Origin: Akanthomyces muscarius
Lineage: Eukaryota > Ascomycota > Sordariomycetes > Hypocreales > Cordycipitaceae
Assembly: GCF_028009165.1 (NCBI RefSeq)
Contig: NC_079246.1
Location: 3,658,001-3,722,000 of the forward strand
Direction of reading: 5' to 3'
DNA length: 64,000 bases
Below are positions 9,451-20,298 of this stretch, piece after piece; the first letter of the stretch is position 1; every line of letters starts with the position of its first letter. The notes beneath the pieces are model-generated. The model was not told where the DNA came from. It was given only the letters and a program-made list of their open reading frames with translations, and did not search any database. The translations under genes were made by a program, and so were the position numbers.

Positions 9451-11584
9451 ATGCATCTTCTCCGACTGTTCCTGCCGTCCTTGCTGGTATTGTTCGCTCG
9501 TGTTGCGGCGACAACCCCAACAGATGCTGAGATGCCGGCGCTAGCACCTCACACATCAACGCACGTATTGGAAAACAGAGGCCTGGTTCATAGTATCTGG
9601 GAAAAGCTCAAGTCTGCAGCTACTTGTGACGCTTGTGAGGTAAATTATTATATATTCCCATTCGTGCCACGCAAGGCTATTGGCTCACTGAAATGCCCCC
9701 AGGACATCTTGGTCTTAGTAAAGACACTCGCACTCATGGGCGATGGCCCTTTCGTGGACGTTTTACAGACCCTTTGCAAACTCTCTGGCGTAAGTGCTCT
9801 CATACGACACGTGGACAAGATGTAAATTAACACGCGCAAGGCAAGATAAGGTTGTTTGCGACGGTTCTTTTGGACTTGAGGGCCCTATTATCGCGAATGT
9901 CTTTCGCGAAATGGATCTCAGCTCAAGCTCACCAAAATCATTTTGTGCCACTTTCCTGGGACTATGTGACTATCCCAGCGTTACTCCATGGGTTGTTCCG
10001 CTTCCCAGTCAGAAAATCCCGAAAATACGCCCGAAATCCCGCGGCAGAGATCCTATCAAAGTCGTTCACTTCTCCGATATTCACATAGATCCACTACATG
10101 CTGCTGGCGCCAACGATAACTGTAACAAACTTATCTGTTGCAGGTACGTTGGCGAAAATTACAAGTGTATTTCCACGCGCTGACACTTTGACAAATAGAG
10201 CCACTGACAACCCCAAACGGGGCGGATCGAACGCTGGCCCCAACGGTGACCACAAGTGCGACTCACCTTTAAGCCTTGAGGCAAGCCTATACACGGCCAT
10301 CAGCCAGATTGTCCCTGACGCCGCGTTCTCGATATTCACAGGAGATATCGTGGACCACGCCATTTGGAACACCAGCGTTGAGTACAACAAAAACTCAAGT
10401 AAGTTGTCCTCTAGAAAATAACAGGAAGCAGAGCACTGTCGTCTAAACGTCACCTAGTTGTAAAGGCGTACGAGTCTATGAGTCAAGCTCTGGGTCTGGT
10501 GTATGGTACCGCAAGCAATCATGAAATGCACCCTACCAATGCATACCAGCCAAACAATGTTGGCGATCGCACTGGCTGGATCTATGACTTACTGTCGAAC
10601 CAGTGGTCTCAGTGGATTGGCCAAGCCCCAGCTACGGACGCAAAGCACATTGGTGCATTCTCCACCAAATACCCAAGCGGCAACCTACGCATCATATCGC
10701 TGAATACTAACCTGTACGAGCGGCACAACTTTTGGATGTACAGGAATCTGGAAGAGAGGGACCCAAACTCGCAAATTGCCTGGCTAGTCACGGAGCTTGA
10801 CGCCGCTGAGAAGGCAGGCGAGAATGTATACATTGTCGGGCACATGCCATTTGGAGAGAAATACTGTTTGAGAAATTGGTCCAACTATCTCCATCAGGTG
10901 GTCGAACGCTATTCATCTACCATTTCCGCCATGTTCTTTGGACATACCCATGTCGATCACTTTGAAGTCAGCTATTCACAGACCCTTGACAAGTCTGCTT
11001 CTGACGCTTTCATGGTATCGTATATAGCCCCATCTCTCACCCCAACCTCCGGCATGCCGTCTTTTCGAGTCTATGATGTCGATCCGGACACCTTCGGCAT
11101 CCTCGACGTTACAACCTACATTGCGGATATGCGCAACGCAGCTTTTCAGAGCACTGGCCCCGTATGGACCAAGTACTACTCGGCCAAAGAGAGTTACGGG
11201 ATGGCTGGGGCTCTCGGTCCAGAAGCTGAGCTCACGCCTGCATTTTGGCACAATGTGACGGAGGCCTTTGAAACCAAATCTGAGCTGTTCGACGCTTACA
11301 TCGCGCGCAAGAGTCGTGGTTGGAAGGTGGGTCAGTGCGACACAGAGTGTAAAACAAAAGAGATTTGCCAGATACGAGCTGGCCGGTCTCAAGACAACTG
11401 TTTTAAACCTACACCAGGGTTCCATCTTAGAAAACGCAGCGAGATTGAAGCACGAGGGGAGCACGATGAGTGTGGTGTTCCAATTTCATCCCAGGTGTTC
11501 CACGCCTTGACCATGGATCTGGAACTGCTGAAGGCTTTCTATAGCCTGGTCCAAGAGAAAGCAGGATTCCAAGGGGGGAACTAG
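9451..11584 (+). CDS. Acid sphingomyelinase-like phosphodiesterase, secreted (631 aa)
   Basis: Five exons: 9451-9639, 9703-9789, 9851-10143, 10199-10398, 10458-11584. The first ~20 residues form a signal peptide (LLRLFLPSLLVLFARVAA). A saposin-B-like Cys-rich region follows (CDACE near 59-63, TLCKLSG, VVCDGS). The metallophosphatase domain shows D-I-H (Asp168, His170), GDIVDH (Asp239), SNHE (Asn277), VGHMPFG and GHTHVDHF, the complete metal-ligand set of the family. It should cleave the phosphodiester of sphingomyelin or a related lipid, outside the cell or in the vacuole/lysosome-like compartment. The C-terminal region carries paired cysteines (CDTECKTKEIC). One oddity is Ser276 where the family has Gly before the Asn ligand. 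It stands alone between two gene-poor stretches. Confidence 0.9.
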
Positions 11585-13466
11585 AGTCAAGTCGAGACTT
11601 GGGAAGGTTTTTGGACAAAGGTTTCTTTAATCCATTGTGCGGATATCGAGTCTGGAGGAGTATAAGTGACCGGACTTGATCTGCGAGTCGCGCAAAGACA
11701 GAGATTTGGTTTCATGTATCATATGCCGTTTCTGCTGTGTTTTGCGAACGGGAATGAACCAGACATGGCTTTGCGCCGGAATGCAGTTTTTGGCTGTTGC
11801 GAAGAAATTATAGTCAACAATAGCTTCGAAACAACTCGGAAATTAGACAGGAAGTTCTGCCAGTGTTAGTCAGTTCTTAGTTTATTCGAAGCCGAAGTCT
11901 TGTGAGCCAATACTTTCCTAGCCGAGGAAACAAACTTTGGCTGACTGGAACAGCTTTTTTTTGGTATCAATTCTCGGACGATGCGTATTTATTTTCGGCA
12001 CTGTGCAAATTTCGCTTCAGCCCAGAAAATGGGTGGTGAAATTGGACCTGCCCTCTCGGACTAGAAAGGCCGTGTTTGGTCTTGTTGCTGTTCCTTTGAC
12101 ATCGTTTATATCTAGATAAAAAATAATGTTTGATTGATTTTCTTCTACTTTGAAGCATTTTTTGTCCGGTTTTGTAATGTAGTGGACAATCACTCCAGTG
12201 CAAATAACTCGTCGCTAATCGCTCAAAGGAGTCGTCTGCGAGCCTAAAACTGGATCTCAGTAGACCTAGCAGATTACGGCGCGCACAGCAGCAGGTGCTG
12301 ACAAAGGTCTGCCATACCCGAAGCTAAGTGAACAGAGCGTCTAAATAAACCGACCATGTGAACGCGATCGGAAGAGCAAAAAGATACGCGGCTTATTTCG
12401 CGCTAGCCCTTTTCTTCAGTGTGTTCCCGAGGCAGAGTCGATAGCATATATTTCCACTGGACCAAAAATGATTACTGAGCGATGATGAGTGATCTAGCCA
12501 CGATAGACCCAATCCTGAAGGTAAACGACAGCTGTGGGGAAGCGTGGTGGCGCTTGCGAGATGAGGTGGTGACGTGCGATGATGACGCATATTCATGACA
12601 GCAATTGTCTACGGCATCCCCCCAAACGATCAACTGGTGCGATCGGCCCCGAGGGTCGCAGCGTTAGAGGAGTATAATCTTTCAGATATCGAATCAGTCA
12701 AAGGGCCGACGTGAGTGTAGGCATGCTGGCTGCCGGAGAGTACGGGCAGCCCTTTGCGCGTCGATTTCGAAGCATACACAATGCAACCTATGTGACACCC
12801 AGCAACTGATGCGTCGGTCGTGTAAGTCTACCATTCCAGGCTCACAGTCACTCCAACGCAAACAGCTCGTTGGCCAGGGCTGATGCTGCTAATCGACTTT
12901 GCGCTAGATCCTCGTCATCTTGCCGAACTACTTATAGCCGCATATTGCCGCATATCGCCGCATATAGCCATAAGTAGTAACGGTGAGTTTCTGGGTAGTG
13001 CATGCCTTATCTAATCGAAGTCTGACAACGGAGGGTGTGAAGTAGTGTTGTCCTTCCGCCCACAGCGCCCTTCGGTGAGCTAGAGTCCGGGTCTTGCCCG
13101 GTGTGTTCTCGGTTGCGTGCTAGTATGATGGGCGCGCTGGGTGGCTGAGGACAGAGTGAAGGCGGGTGAGCGGCTTTATGTCGTCGTTGCTGAGGTTGCG
13201 CGCGACAAGAATATAGAAATTCTTGTCGACATTTTAGAAAATGAGATTTTTTTTAATCTATGCTTTCTTTTCATATGGACATGTAGTTGTAATGCTTTCT
13301 CTCGTATCTATAAGTGAGATCCAGGTAAATAAGTATATCACGTCTAGTGCATTATTCCTCGCGGAACATCGCTCTACTAATCGCGATTTCCACATCACAA
13401 ACTCTGAATCCCGGCGTACGCCCCAAGCATACACTCACATCTAGTAGTTCTGTGTCCGAGTTAGTT
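11585..13466. other. Long intergenic region
   Basis: About 1.9 kb without a supportable gene. Short frames (11666-11869, 12393-12596, 13241-13444) have no motif. A small symmetrical repeat lies at 12928-12977 (listed separately). AT-rich tracts at 13240-13330. Confidence 0.35.
12928..12977. repeat. Short palindrome enclosing three 10-bp repeats
   Basis: Arms ctacttat (12928-12935) and ataagtag (12970-12977) are perfect inverted copies. Between them a 10-bp unit of the form catatNgccg occurs three times. No gene is adjacent; the role is unknown and it could be chance or a cruciform-forming site. Confidence 0.5.
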
Positions 13467-14885
13467 TTATATATACTGATCAAGCGCAAGTACCCGAAAT
13501 TGTAAGCAGATAAATCTCAGAGGACGCTTACCGGCTATCAAGCGTGTTATGTTCACGGCAGAATTACCAAAGCGGGTAAGCATCCGAGGATCAGTGTTCG
13601 ATGATGGCGAGTAAAGTCGAACGTTTTTGGTTCTCAAGTATGCTTCGAGTTGCTCGGCGTCGAGCCAACTGCCTTCGTACTGACTTCGAATATTCTCTGG
13701 AAGCGCCTCTAGAGGGACCTCGACTCTTCGCCACCGATGGCGGTCCTGTTCTGGGGGCTGCTGGGGTAGTGCAGTCGATTTTGCTGAGGCCCGGCTGCCT
13801 ACCCTTGCGCCAATAGTAAATATAGGGACATCATCCCACTCTCTACGAATGTCCATTCGCATTATCCTGGAATGTATAGCTGCAGCAAAAAAACCAGCCA
13901 TACGGTCCCTATTCATTACGGTGCTGAGCAACCAGAATGGACGACGGATACGACCTGGCGTGGGCTCTTTGTTCACCACAGCTCTATAGGCAAAATAGAC
14001 TATAGATATTCGTAACCGTTCAATAAAAGCCGAGTACCCAATAAAATAGTCATCGACAAGGTCCTTTTCGGGAGCGTGCTGCGGAAGAGCATCATTCCTG
14101 TCCGAAAATGCGAAGACCGGCGATAGGAACGGCGGTCGTGATGGTGTTCGCTCGAATGAACCAGGGTGTAAGGAAAGGCCCACGCCCAGCTCACTGATTC
14201 GAGATAAACATTGCTCGCTAGCGAAGCAGAATGAGCCGTAATCGGGCTGCAGTATCGATGCATTGGAATTGTAGAGCATGTCGCGGAGTCCCACCATGGT
14301 TGAAGCCACGTCACTCAGTGCAGACTCCAATCGAACATTGCGCGCGGATAAAGATGAGACAGTAGATGTCTGCCTGTTTCGGTATGCGCGTTGTGCCAAG
14401 CGAACCTGTCGTCGCCGTTTCTGTTGCCAAAATCGCAATTTTTAGTCAAAAAGATGGCACACCAGGCTGAGAGTACGTAGCATAATACTGACTTCTTTCT
14501 TCCTATCGTCAGTCGAATTGACAGCGGCGCTCGCATCGCCTTTAATGGAGGATGCGACCGGCTGTCTTTTGGTTTGCTGAATGCTGCTGCGCTGCGATAC
14601 GCCGCTTGTGTTCTCGCGCGGCTTCCTTGAAACATTCACTCGCCATTCTCTCAACGGCGATGCGTTTTCGGATTGGAACCTCGGGGCAGGTGTTTGGCCC
14701 AGCGATCTGATACTTTGATGTGGTGGGGGGCAGTCGGGGTAGGATGCTGCAGATAGCAAGGACTCGAGGTCAGTAAAATCTGTCATTGCTATGTTCTGGA
14801 CGACTTGGATTGTGAAGCCTTGTTCTGCACCAGCCGCGTCACTCAAAGACTCAGGCTTTTTCTGAGGTGGTTTGTGGGCGACCAC
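13467..14885 (-). CDS. bZIP transcription factor (448 aa)
   Basis: Two exons on the minus strand, 14885-14493 and 14420-13467, with a 72-nt intron (gtcagt...caacag). The splice falls inside the basic region and rebuilds RKKEKRRRQVRLAQRAYRNR, a fungal bZIP DNA-binding motif (residues about 128-148), followed by a short leucine-zipper-like helix. The C-terminal half (PFWLLSTVMNRDRMAGFFAA, SWLDAEQLEAYLRTKNVRL) resembles other fungal bZIP proteins that regulate secondary metabolism. The tail may end differently: a strong gtaagc donor after LIAG and a gatcag acceptor would replace the last residues by a short exon. Position beside a run of oxidoreductase and esterase genes suggests a local regulator, which is inference. 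Confidence 0.85.
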
Positions 14886-15659
14886 GGTGACGAGTATTTA
14901 AAGAATACTTTGACAGTTTAGAGCAGAGGAATAGCGTCCCGTCCACATTACTCCGCTGCCGAACCATTGAGGTACAGATTACATCAGCTTCGCCACACTA
15001 GACAGATAGCCATAGATTGTAAGGGTAATAGGCTATATAAACTTTAAAGTAGTACTGCTATTAGTTATGCTAAAAAGAGAACAAGTGATGTTGAATGTTT
15101 TATATTTTCTCAATTCTGGCATTGAAAAGAATGCAATGGCAGTGATTGACGTTGTGCAGTAAAATAGCAAACACTAGGAGGAGTCTTTACTGTGCATCAA
15201 GAACTACAACTCAGCGCGCTCGGAAACGGGAAAGATTGACACTACAACTTCAGAAAACCACAGCGCTTCTGCAAGTACTCCGCCTCTGAGTTCGGATGAA
15301 ATGTTTTAAATTGTAGCCGTCTGGTCGACGCTGAATCATCACAACTCAATCGCGCTCCGGTTTAGGATGCGGGCCAGTACCGCTACTCTACTGCCCCTCC
15401 GTCAAAGGATAGCTAAGCAAATGTGTGGACACCCTCGCCCGAGAAAACTAAAAGAATGACATGTGTAGACAAGGTGGTATGTAAATGAGCTCTGCCCGAG
15501 GCCATCGGTCAACATCCGACGGCGGAAGCTCATGCTCAGTGACGCAATAGCGCATCTGTTGCGTCAGCCACGGCACCGCATGGTTTAAAGCGCATCCCAA
15601 TCCAAAAAAAAAAAAAAAAAAAAAAATTCGTTCAAGCCATCTATCAACATATTTTTAAA
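14886..15659. other. Divergent promoter region
   Basis: Lies between the bZIP gene (minus) and the NmrA-like gene (plus), so it probably carries both promoters. It includes an AT-rich part around 15000-15130 and ends in a 24-A tract. No coding or RNA feature seen. Confidence 0.45.
15604..15627. repeat. Poly-A tract (24 A)
   Basis: Uninterrupted run of 24 adenines, 33 bases upstream of the NmrA-like start codon. Such tracts act as nucleosome-excluding promoter elements in fungi; length may be affected by sequencing. Confidence 0.8.
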
Positions 15660-16832
15660 ATGCCAGAGGCAGACTGTCCGATAATTGCTGTGCTTGGCGC
15701 GACAGGCAACCAGGGTGGCGGAGTGATTCGCGCTCTGCTCGCTCGACACCCAAATGAGTTCCACATCCGTGCTATTACTCGGGACTCGGCTAGCCCCAGA
15801 GCCCAAAGTCTCATTCAAGACCACAATGTCGTATCTAAGATGAGTATTTGTCAGGCCAATGTCGATGATGAGGAGAGCCTCCGTCGGGCGTTCGAGAATG
15901 CATGGGGAGTGTTTGCTGTCACGAACCACCGCGCATCTAATGGAGCAATCAATTCAGAGAAAGATTTGCTACATGAACTTACTGCCGGGCAGAATATCAT
16001 ATCTGCTGCCCAGCACTGCAAAGTGCAACACTTCGTCATTAGCAGCCTGCCGAATATTGCCAGAGCGAGCGATGGCCGGTTCAAAAAGGTTTACCACTTT
16101 GACCATAAGAGTCAGATTGAAGAGGCCGCACGCTCGTGCCTCCCATCTGTTACTGCCTTGCTGCCCGGTTTGTGTGGCCGATCACCGTTCGCAACATTGT
16201 ACACTCTAATCGCAATGTTGCAGGTCTTTTCTACACCAATATGTTTTGGTCACAGTACTGTCGGAGAGAGGGTATAGTGTGACGAACAACACCTTGCCGC
16301 CGAATCGCTAACCAGCTATAGATAACGGAAATGTTCGATTCTGCGCCGCTGTTTCTGGCGATACAGTGACGGAATGGGCCGACCCATGCCATGACATCGG
16401 TCTGTACGCAAGTGGTAGGCATGACTAACTGAACAAATAAAAGAAATCCTCTAATATTTGCATCCAGAAGTATTTGCCAGGGGTCCAGAAGTTACCAGAT
16501 CCCAGCGGTATCCAGTGACTGGCCCAAAGATACCTTTCGATGCGTTTCCAGACTTATTCACAAAGGTGACGGGGCAACCCGCAATATTCGAGCCCATTAC
16601 TATGGGTGAATGGGGCGAAATTGTTGCAGCTCGAGTGGGCCAAGGATTTGAGGAAGACATCAGGCAGATGGCCCAATGGATCTCTGTAGCGCCGGTCGAG
16701 AAGATATGTTATGGAACAATTAACTCCTCTCAGGACCTTTCGTACGAGCATCTCGGCCTAAAAGCCTCGACCTTTGAGGACTGGCTATGTAGGACACGAT
16801 GGAATGGGCCACCTCGCGGCCAGGGGATTTAG
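15660..16832 (+). CDS. NmrA-like NAD(P)-binding family protein (337 aa)
   Basis: Four exons: 15660-16167, 16224-16271, 16322-16414, 16468-16832, with introns of 50-56 nt. The N-terminal Rossmann motif is AVLGATGNQGGGV (residues 9-21), followed by AITRDS and NAWGVFAVTN, then a catalytic-region HFVISSL. Splicing gives LLPGLFYTNMFWSQYCRRED, the typical NmrA middle region. Fungal members are atypical short-chain dehydrogenases: some are redox sensors that modulate transcription factors, others reduce small molecules. It is divergent from the bZIP gene and shares its promoter region. Tiny exon 2 (48 nt) is supported only by restored frame and motif. Confidence 0.85.
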
Positions 16833-17041
16833 ATTTAAGATTTTAGATCTTCTTTTACTTTAGCTTCAAGCCAAGAAATCATCCATCCCATTCATGTTGC
16901 CCGTCTTGATTCTTCCTCGGAGAATATTTTACCCATGCAGTCAATCGCTTTGCACATCTGCAAAAGACGGCTGTGTGACATCTTAACATTAGTCCAGATG
17001 AGATTATAACTTGACTTGCAAGATGAAGGCTCAAGGATGTT

Positions 17042-18385
17042 CTAGCGTTTGAACGAGAAAGACCTGTCGATAGCAATTCGACCTTGCACATGCGCTGTTC
17101 CTCGAGCAAAAGCTACCCAAAAATCCTTTACCTTTGGACCAAAGGTACTCACAAGCTTCATTGCATCTTTTCCTTGCATCATCGGAGCAGTTTTCCAATC
17201 ATGCCGTGTACCAAGAAGGAAAGGCAAGTCCATAGTGTGTACAGCTCCAGCCATGCTCCCGTCAGGAGCTATACTAAATTCATACAGCATAGCCTCTCCA
17301 CCGAGCGCAAGGACTCTTTGCAAAAGTCGCTCTGCTGGTTGCTGGAACCACTTCTTCGTAATGTAGCTACCAATCTCCACTTCTAGGTAGTTTCCCAAGT
17401 AAGGAATTCGAAGCAAAGGCTGCAATCTTTCTGCCATGCCTACAAACGCACGCCCCTCCTCCTTGGTATAACCAACTAAAACTGGAATGATCTTCAAAGC
17501 ACAATCTAGCTTTTCATCAAACTCTGAACTGTCGGGGAGCGGCGCGTACCCAAAATTTGGGCCAAACGGCATAGACCCCGCGGAGAATGATCTTGCGATG
17601 GACACGAGTTCGCTCTGTATGTTCAACAAGTCCTCGGAGGACGCATGACTGCCATACATTTGAAGCATCCGACGAGTATGCATGGACAAACAGCTCACCA
17701 AAGGCCCACGGTCGTCCACTTCCCGAGACCGCAACGGCGCACTCTGCAATATGACGCGATGAAACAAGCCGTCAACTCCGTCGGAAGCAAGAAGACAGAG
17801 GATGGAGTCGGCTCCCGCAGATTCTCCAAACAGACAAACTCTTCTGTTGTCACCACCAAACGCGTGAATGTTTTTTTGTACCCATCGCAACGCAGCGATC
17901 TGATCAAGGAGGCCAAGATTGGCTGGCGCTATCCCATCGATTGGTTGGTAGCCAAATATTCCCAGACGGTATGTGACGCTGACGACAACGACCCCTCGTG
18001 AAGCGAGAGCAGCGCCGCTGTAGCACCCAAGATCCCCTCCGCCAGAGGTGTAAGCGCCGCCATGGAAAAATACCATGACAGGAATGTTCTCGCTCTGACT
18101 GAGCCTCGAAGGTGAGTAGATGCTAACGTGAAGGCAGGACTCATCCATGGCGCGATTGGCAGAGAGCGATCCGTGCAGGAACATGAGCCGCGAAGGGTTT
18201 TGAGGACATATTGTAGCCGGTCTGGTGCAGTCAACGATGCTTGATGGCCAGGAGTAGCGACGCGGAGCTTCGAAGCGGCTTGCTTCCGCATATGTCACGC
18301 CCCGGGCAACGAGCATCGTTGGCGTTTGGCGCGCGTATATCGCACCATCCTGAAGCTGGACCACCACTCTCTCATTGCTAGTCAT
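17042..18385 (-). CDS. Type-B carboxylesterase (447 aa)
   Basis: Intronless reading frame starting at ATG 18383-18385. It carries the oxyanion loop FFHGGAY (107-113), the nucleophile FGESAGA (Ser189), the acid in YTKEEGRAF (Glu310) and the His in AVHTMDLPF (His383), so the catalytic triad is complete. At 447 aa it is about 100 residues shorter than a usual fungal type-B carboxylesterase and lacks a signal peptide, which suggests an intracellular enzyme. Substrate is an ester of unknown type. It converges on the NmrA-like gene, only about 210 bases away, and is divergent from the fatty-acid-hydroxylase-family gene. Confidence 0.9.
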   Translation of the reverse strand: MTSNERVVVQLQDGAIYARQTPTMLVARGVTYAEASRFEAPRRYSWPSSIVDCTRPATICPQNPSRLMFLHGSLSANRAMDESCLHVSIYSPSRLSQSENIPVMVFFHGGAYTSGGGDLGCYSGAALASRGVVVVSVTYRLGIFGYQPIDGIAPANLGLLDQIAALRWVQKNIHAFGGDNRRVCLFGESAGADSILCLLASDGVDGLFHRVILQSAPLRSREVDDRGPLVSCLSMHTRRMLQMYGSHASSEDLLNIQSELVSIARSFSAGSMPFGPNFGYAPLPDSSEFDEKLDCALKIIPVLVGYTKEEGRAFVGMAERLQPLLRIPYLGNYLEVEIGSYITKKWFQQPAERLLQRVLALGGEAMLYEFSIAPDGSMAGAVHTMDLPFLLGTRHDWKTAPMMQGKDAMKLVSTFGPKVKDFWVAFARGTAHVQGRIAIDRSFSFKR

Positions 18386-19236
18386 TTCTCTCTCTGGCAA
18401 GCTCAATTCACGCTAGACAGAGTGAGAGCGATAAGGGTGGTATCTTGTCAAAATGGATACGCGAGAGGCTTGATTGAACTTGTGAACGATGGATTTTGCA
18501 ATTAATCGACGAAGTGTGTGGTATGGTGTTTCTTTTCGAACCAGCCCCGTCGGCTTTCCAACTGGTGGCTAATCGGCCTCCACAGACGGTACAGTAATTG
18601 AGCTAAGTTGAAGCGGGGATAGCGGCTGAATCAAAATTGCACGGCCGTCGGTAACACACAAAGTCCATGTCAGTCCATGGTCAGCCATTGCAGTGAACGA
18701 AAATCACGCGGTCCGGCAGCACGTTCAGAGCCTAAGTCACGGCTACACGACCACTAATACACAAATGGTCCGAGGAAGCACAGCCTCGGCTTTTCTTCAT
18801 GATAGCGGTGAGCGCGCCGTTCTGCCTAATTACTTTTGACTTTTGATCACTATTCCGCGTTGTAGCCGACGGCAACGAACTTCTAACAATCTCGCTCTGA
18901 CTTTTGCACCTAATGGAGCAGCAAAAGGTGCATGCAAACTGGGACACACGGAATGTTTTTTCCCTCTCCGCTAGTCGCGCAGGCGAAATCACTCATCAGT
19001 CTCGGATGAGAGTACAACAGGCTGGATTCTGATGAAAAACTGACACCCGACTGGCGTTGGTGCGTCGCAGACCCCATCAGCCTGGCCTTCCACTCACTAT
19101 ATAGGCGGCATATCCTTCAATGATGACAATTGGGTTTTCGCTGCTCCAACCCACGACTACTAAAAACGCAAGCTCAAGAAGCATCTGTTACACACGCAAC
19201 AGCTTAATAACTCATACTTTCTTTTGACTTATTACA
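18386..19236. other. Divergent promoter region
   Basis: 850 bases shared by the carboxylesterase (minus) and the fatty-acid-hydroxylase-family gene (plus). It contains a repeated gtccatg phrase near 18662-18680 and several direct cacgg elements, none of which I can assign to a factor. Consistent with co-regulation of the two genes. Confidence 0.45.
19098..19104 (+). promoter_or_regulatory. TATA-like element
   Basis: The sequence tatatag lies about 135 bases upstream of the start codon of the fatty-acid-hydroxylase-family gene and is the best TATA candidate in the interval. Confidence 0.4.
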
Positions 19237-20298
19237 ATGGGCAGGGCCACGAAGCAAAACAACCACTCTACGGTCTCGGATTGGGTCAACAGGGATCCAA
19301 AGACGTGGAACGCATTCCAGAGGCTTCACAACAGTGTTTTCTCTCCCAACCGGGCGCCAGGACTCCCAGTTCCGCAAAAGATGCCTGTCATCTCGATGCT
19401 CTCGCAACACATGTTCATCATAAGTTTCATAATGGTGCCATTGTCACTCCATCAAACCTATGTGTTCATGACTGGACACAGTCTTGCCAAGCTGCCGACG
19501 TTTCTACTCTATACCAGCGGCTACATTCTTTCTACAATCCAGCTTGCGCGTGTACTAGGCCATCTCGCGCATAGGGTCGGCTACTTGGACAACAATGTGG
19601 CTCGCGATGGCCTCGCCAACACTGCGGCGGGAAAATTGATCTCAGAGCTTGCAATGACGACTGGTTTTCGACTCGCAATGGCAGTCATCCTAGCATACAA
19701 CGTCGACAGCTCTCCCTGGGAGGCGCTGGGCGGTTTCCAGGCATGCATCTCTCTGCTGGTCAAGCTTAGTCTGTACGGCCCTGTTCTGGACCTCTTCTTC
19801 TACATATATCATCGGGCGTGCCATGAGATACCTGCCTTGTGGATGTATCACCGCACGCACCACCTCAACAAGCACCCAACGACAGTCCATGCTGCCTTTG
19901 CAGACGAAGAGCAAGAAATGATCGAAATGGTACTCGTACCTGCTCTGACATATACCACATTCTGGTTCGCTGGGTACCCGCTCGGCTTCTACGAATGGTG
20001 GGTGTGCCTACAATACATTACATACCCAGAACTAGTTGGACACAGTGGACTTCGAGTCTACGCGACGCCACCCACTCCAACTTCATGGTTCTTTCAACTG
20101 CTGGGGGTAGAATTGGTCCTGGAAGACCACGACTTGCATCATCGCAAGGGATGGAAGAAGGCTGTCAACTATGGCAAGCAAACAAGAATCTGGGATCGTC
20201 TTTTCGGCACGTGTGGCGAGAGAATCGAAACGGTACAGGGTAACGTGGATCTAGAAAACAAGATATATCTCCCGATATTCGTACAAAATACAGAATAG
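19237..20298 (+). CDS. Fatty acid hydroxylase / sterol desaturase superfamily membrane oxidase (353 aa)
   Basis: Single exon, 353 codons. Histidine-box motifs of the di-iron membrane family are present: HRACH (192-196), HRTHH (205-209), GHSG (268-271) and HDLHHRKGW (298-306). Hydrophobic segments lie around 58-78, 86-105, 142-155, 170-190 and 232-262. Members insert oxygen or form double bonds in sterols, fatty acids or polyketide side chains at the ER membrane. The C-terminus (WDRLFGTCGER) matches the family's usual end. Substrate is unknown; location between a carboxylesterase and an enoyl reductase suggests tailoring chemistry, which is inference. Confidence 0.9.
   Translation: MGRATKQNNHSTVSDWVNRDPKTWNAFQRLHNSVFSPNRAPGLPVPQKMPVISMLSQHMFIISFIMVPLSLHQTYVFMTGHSLAKLPTFLLYTSGYILSTIQLARVLGHLAHRVGYLDNNVARDGLANTAAGKLISELAMTTGFRLAMAVILAYNVDSSPWEALGGFQACISLLVKLSLYGPVLDLFFYIYHRACHEIPALWMYHRTHHLNKHPTTVHAAFADEEQEMIEMVLVPALTYTTFWFAGYPLGFYEWWVCLQYITYPELVGHSGLRVYATPPTPTSWFFQLLGVELVLEDHDLHHRKGWKKAVNYGKQTRIWDRLFGTCGERIETVQGNVDLENKIYLPIFVQNTE

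Noticed and set aside
10976..11464. 162-codon minus-strand frame in the sphingomyelinase-like gene
   Set aside because: Shadow of the main exon, which carries the metallophosphatase motifs.
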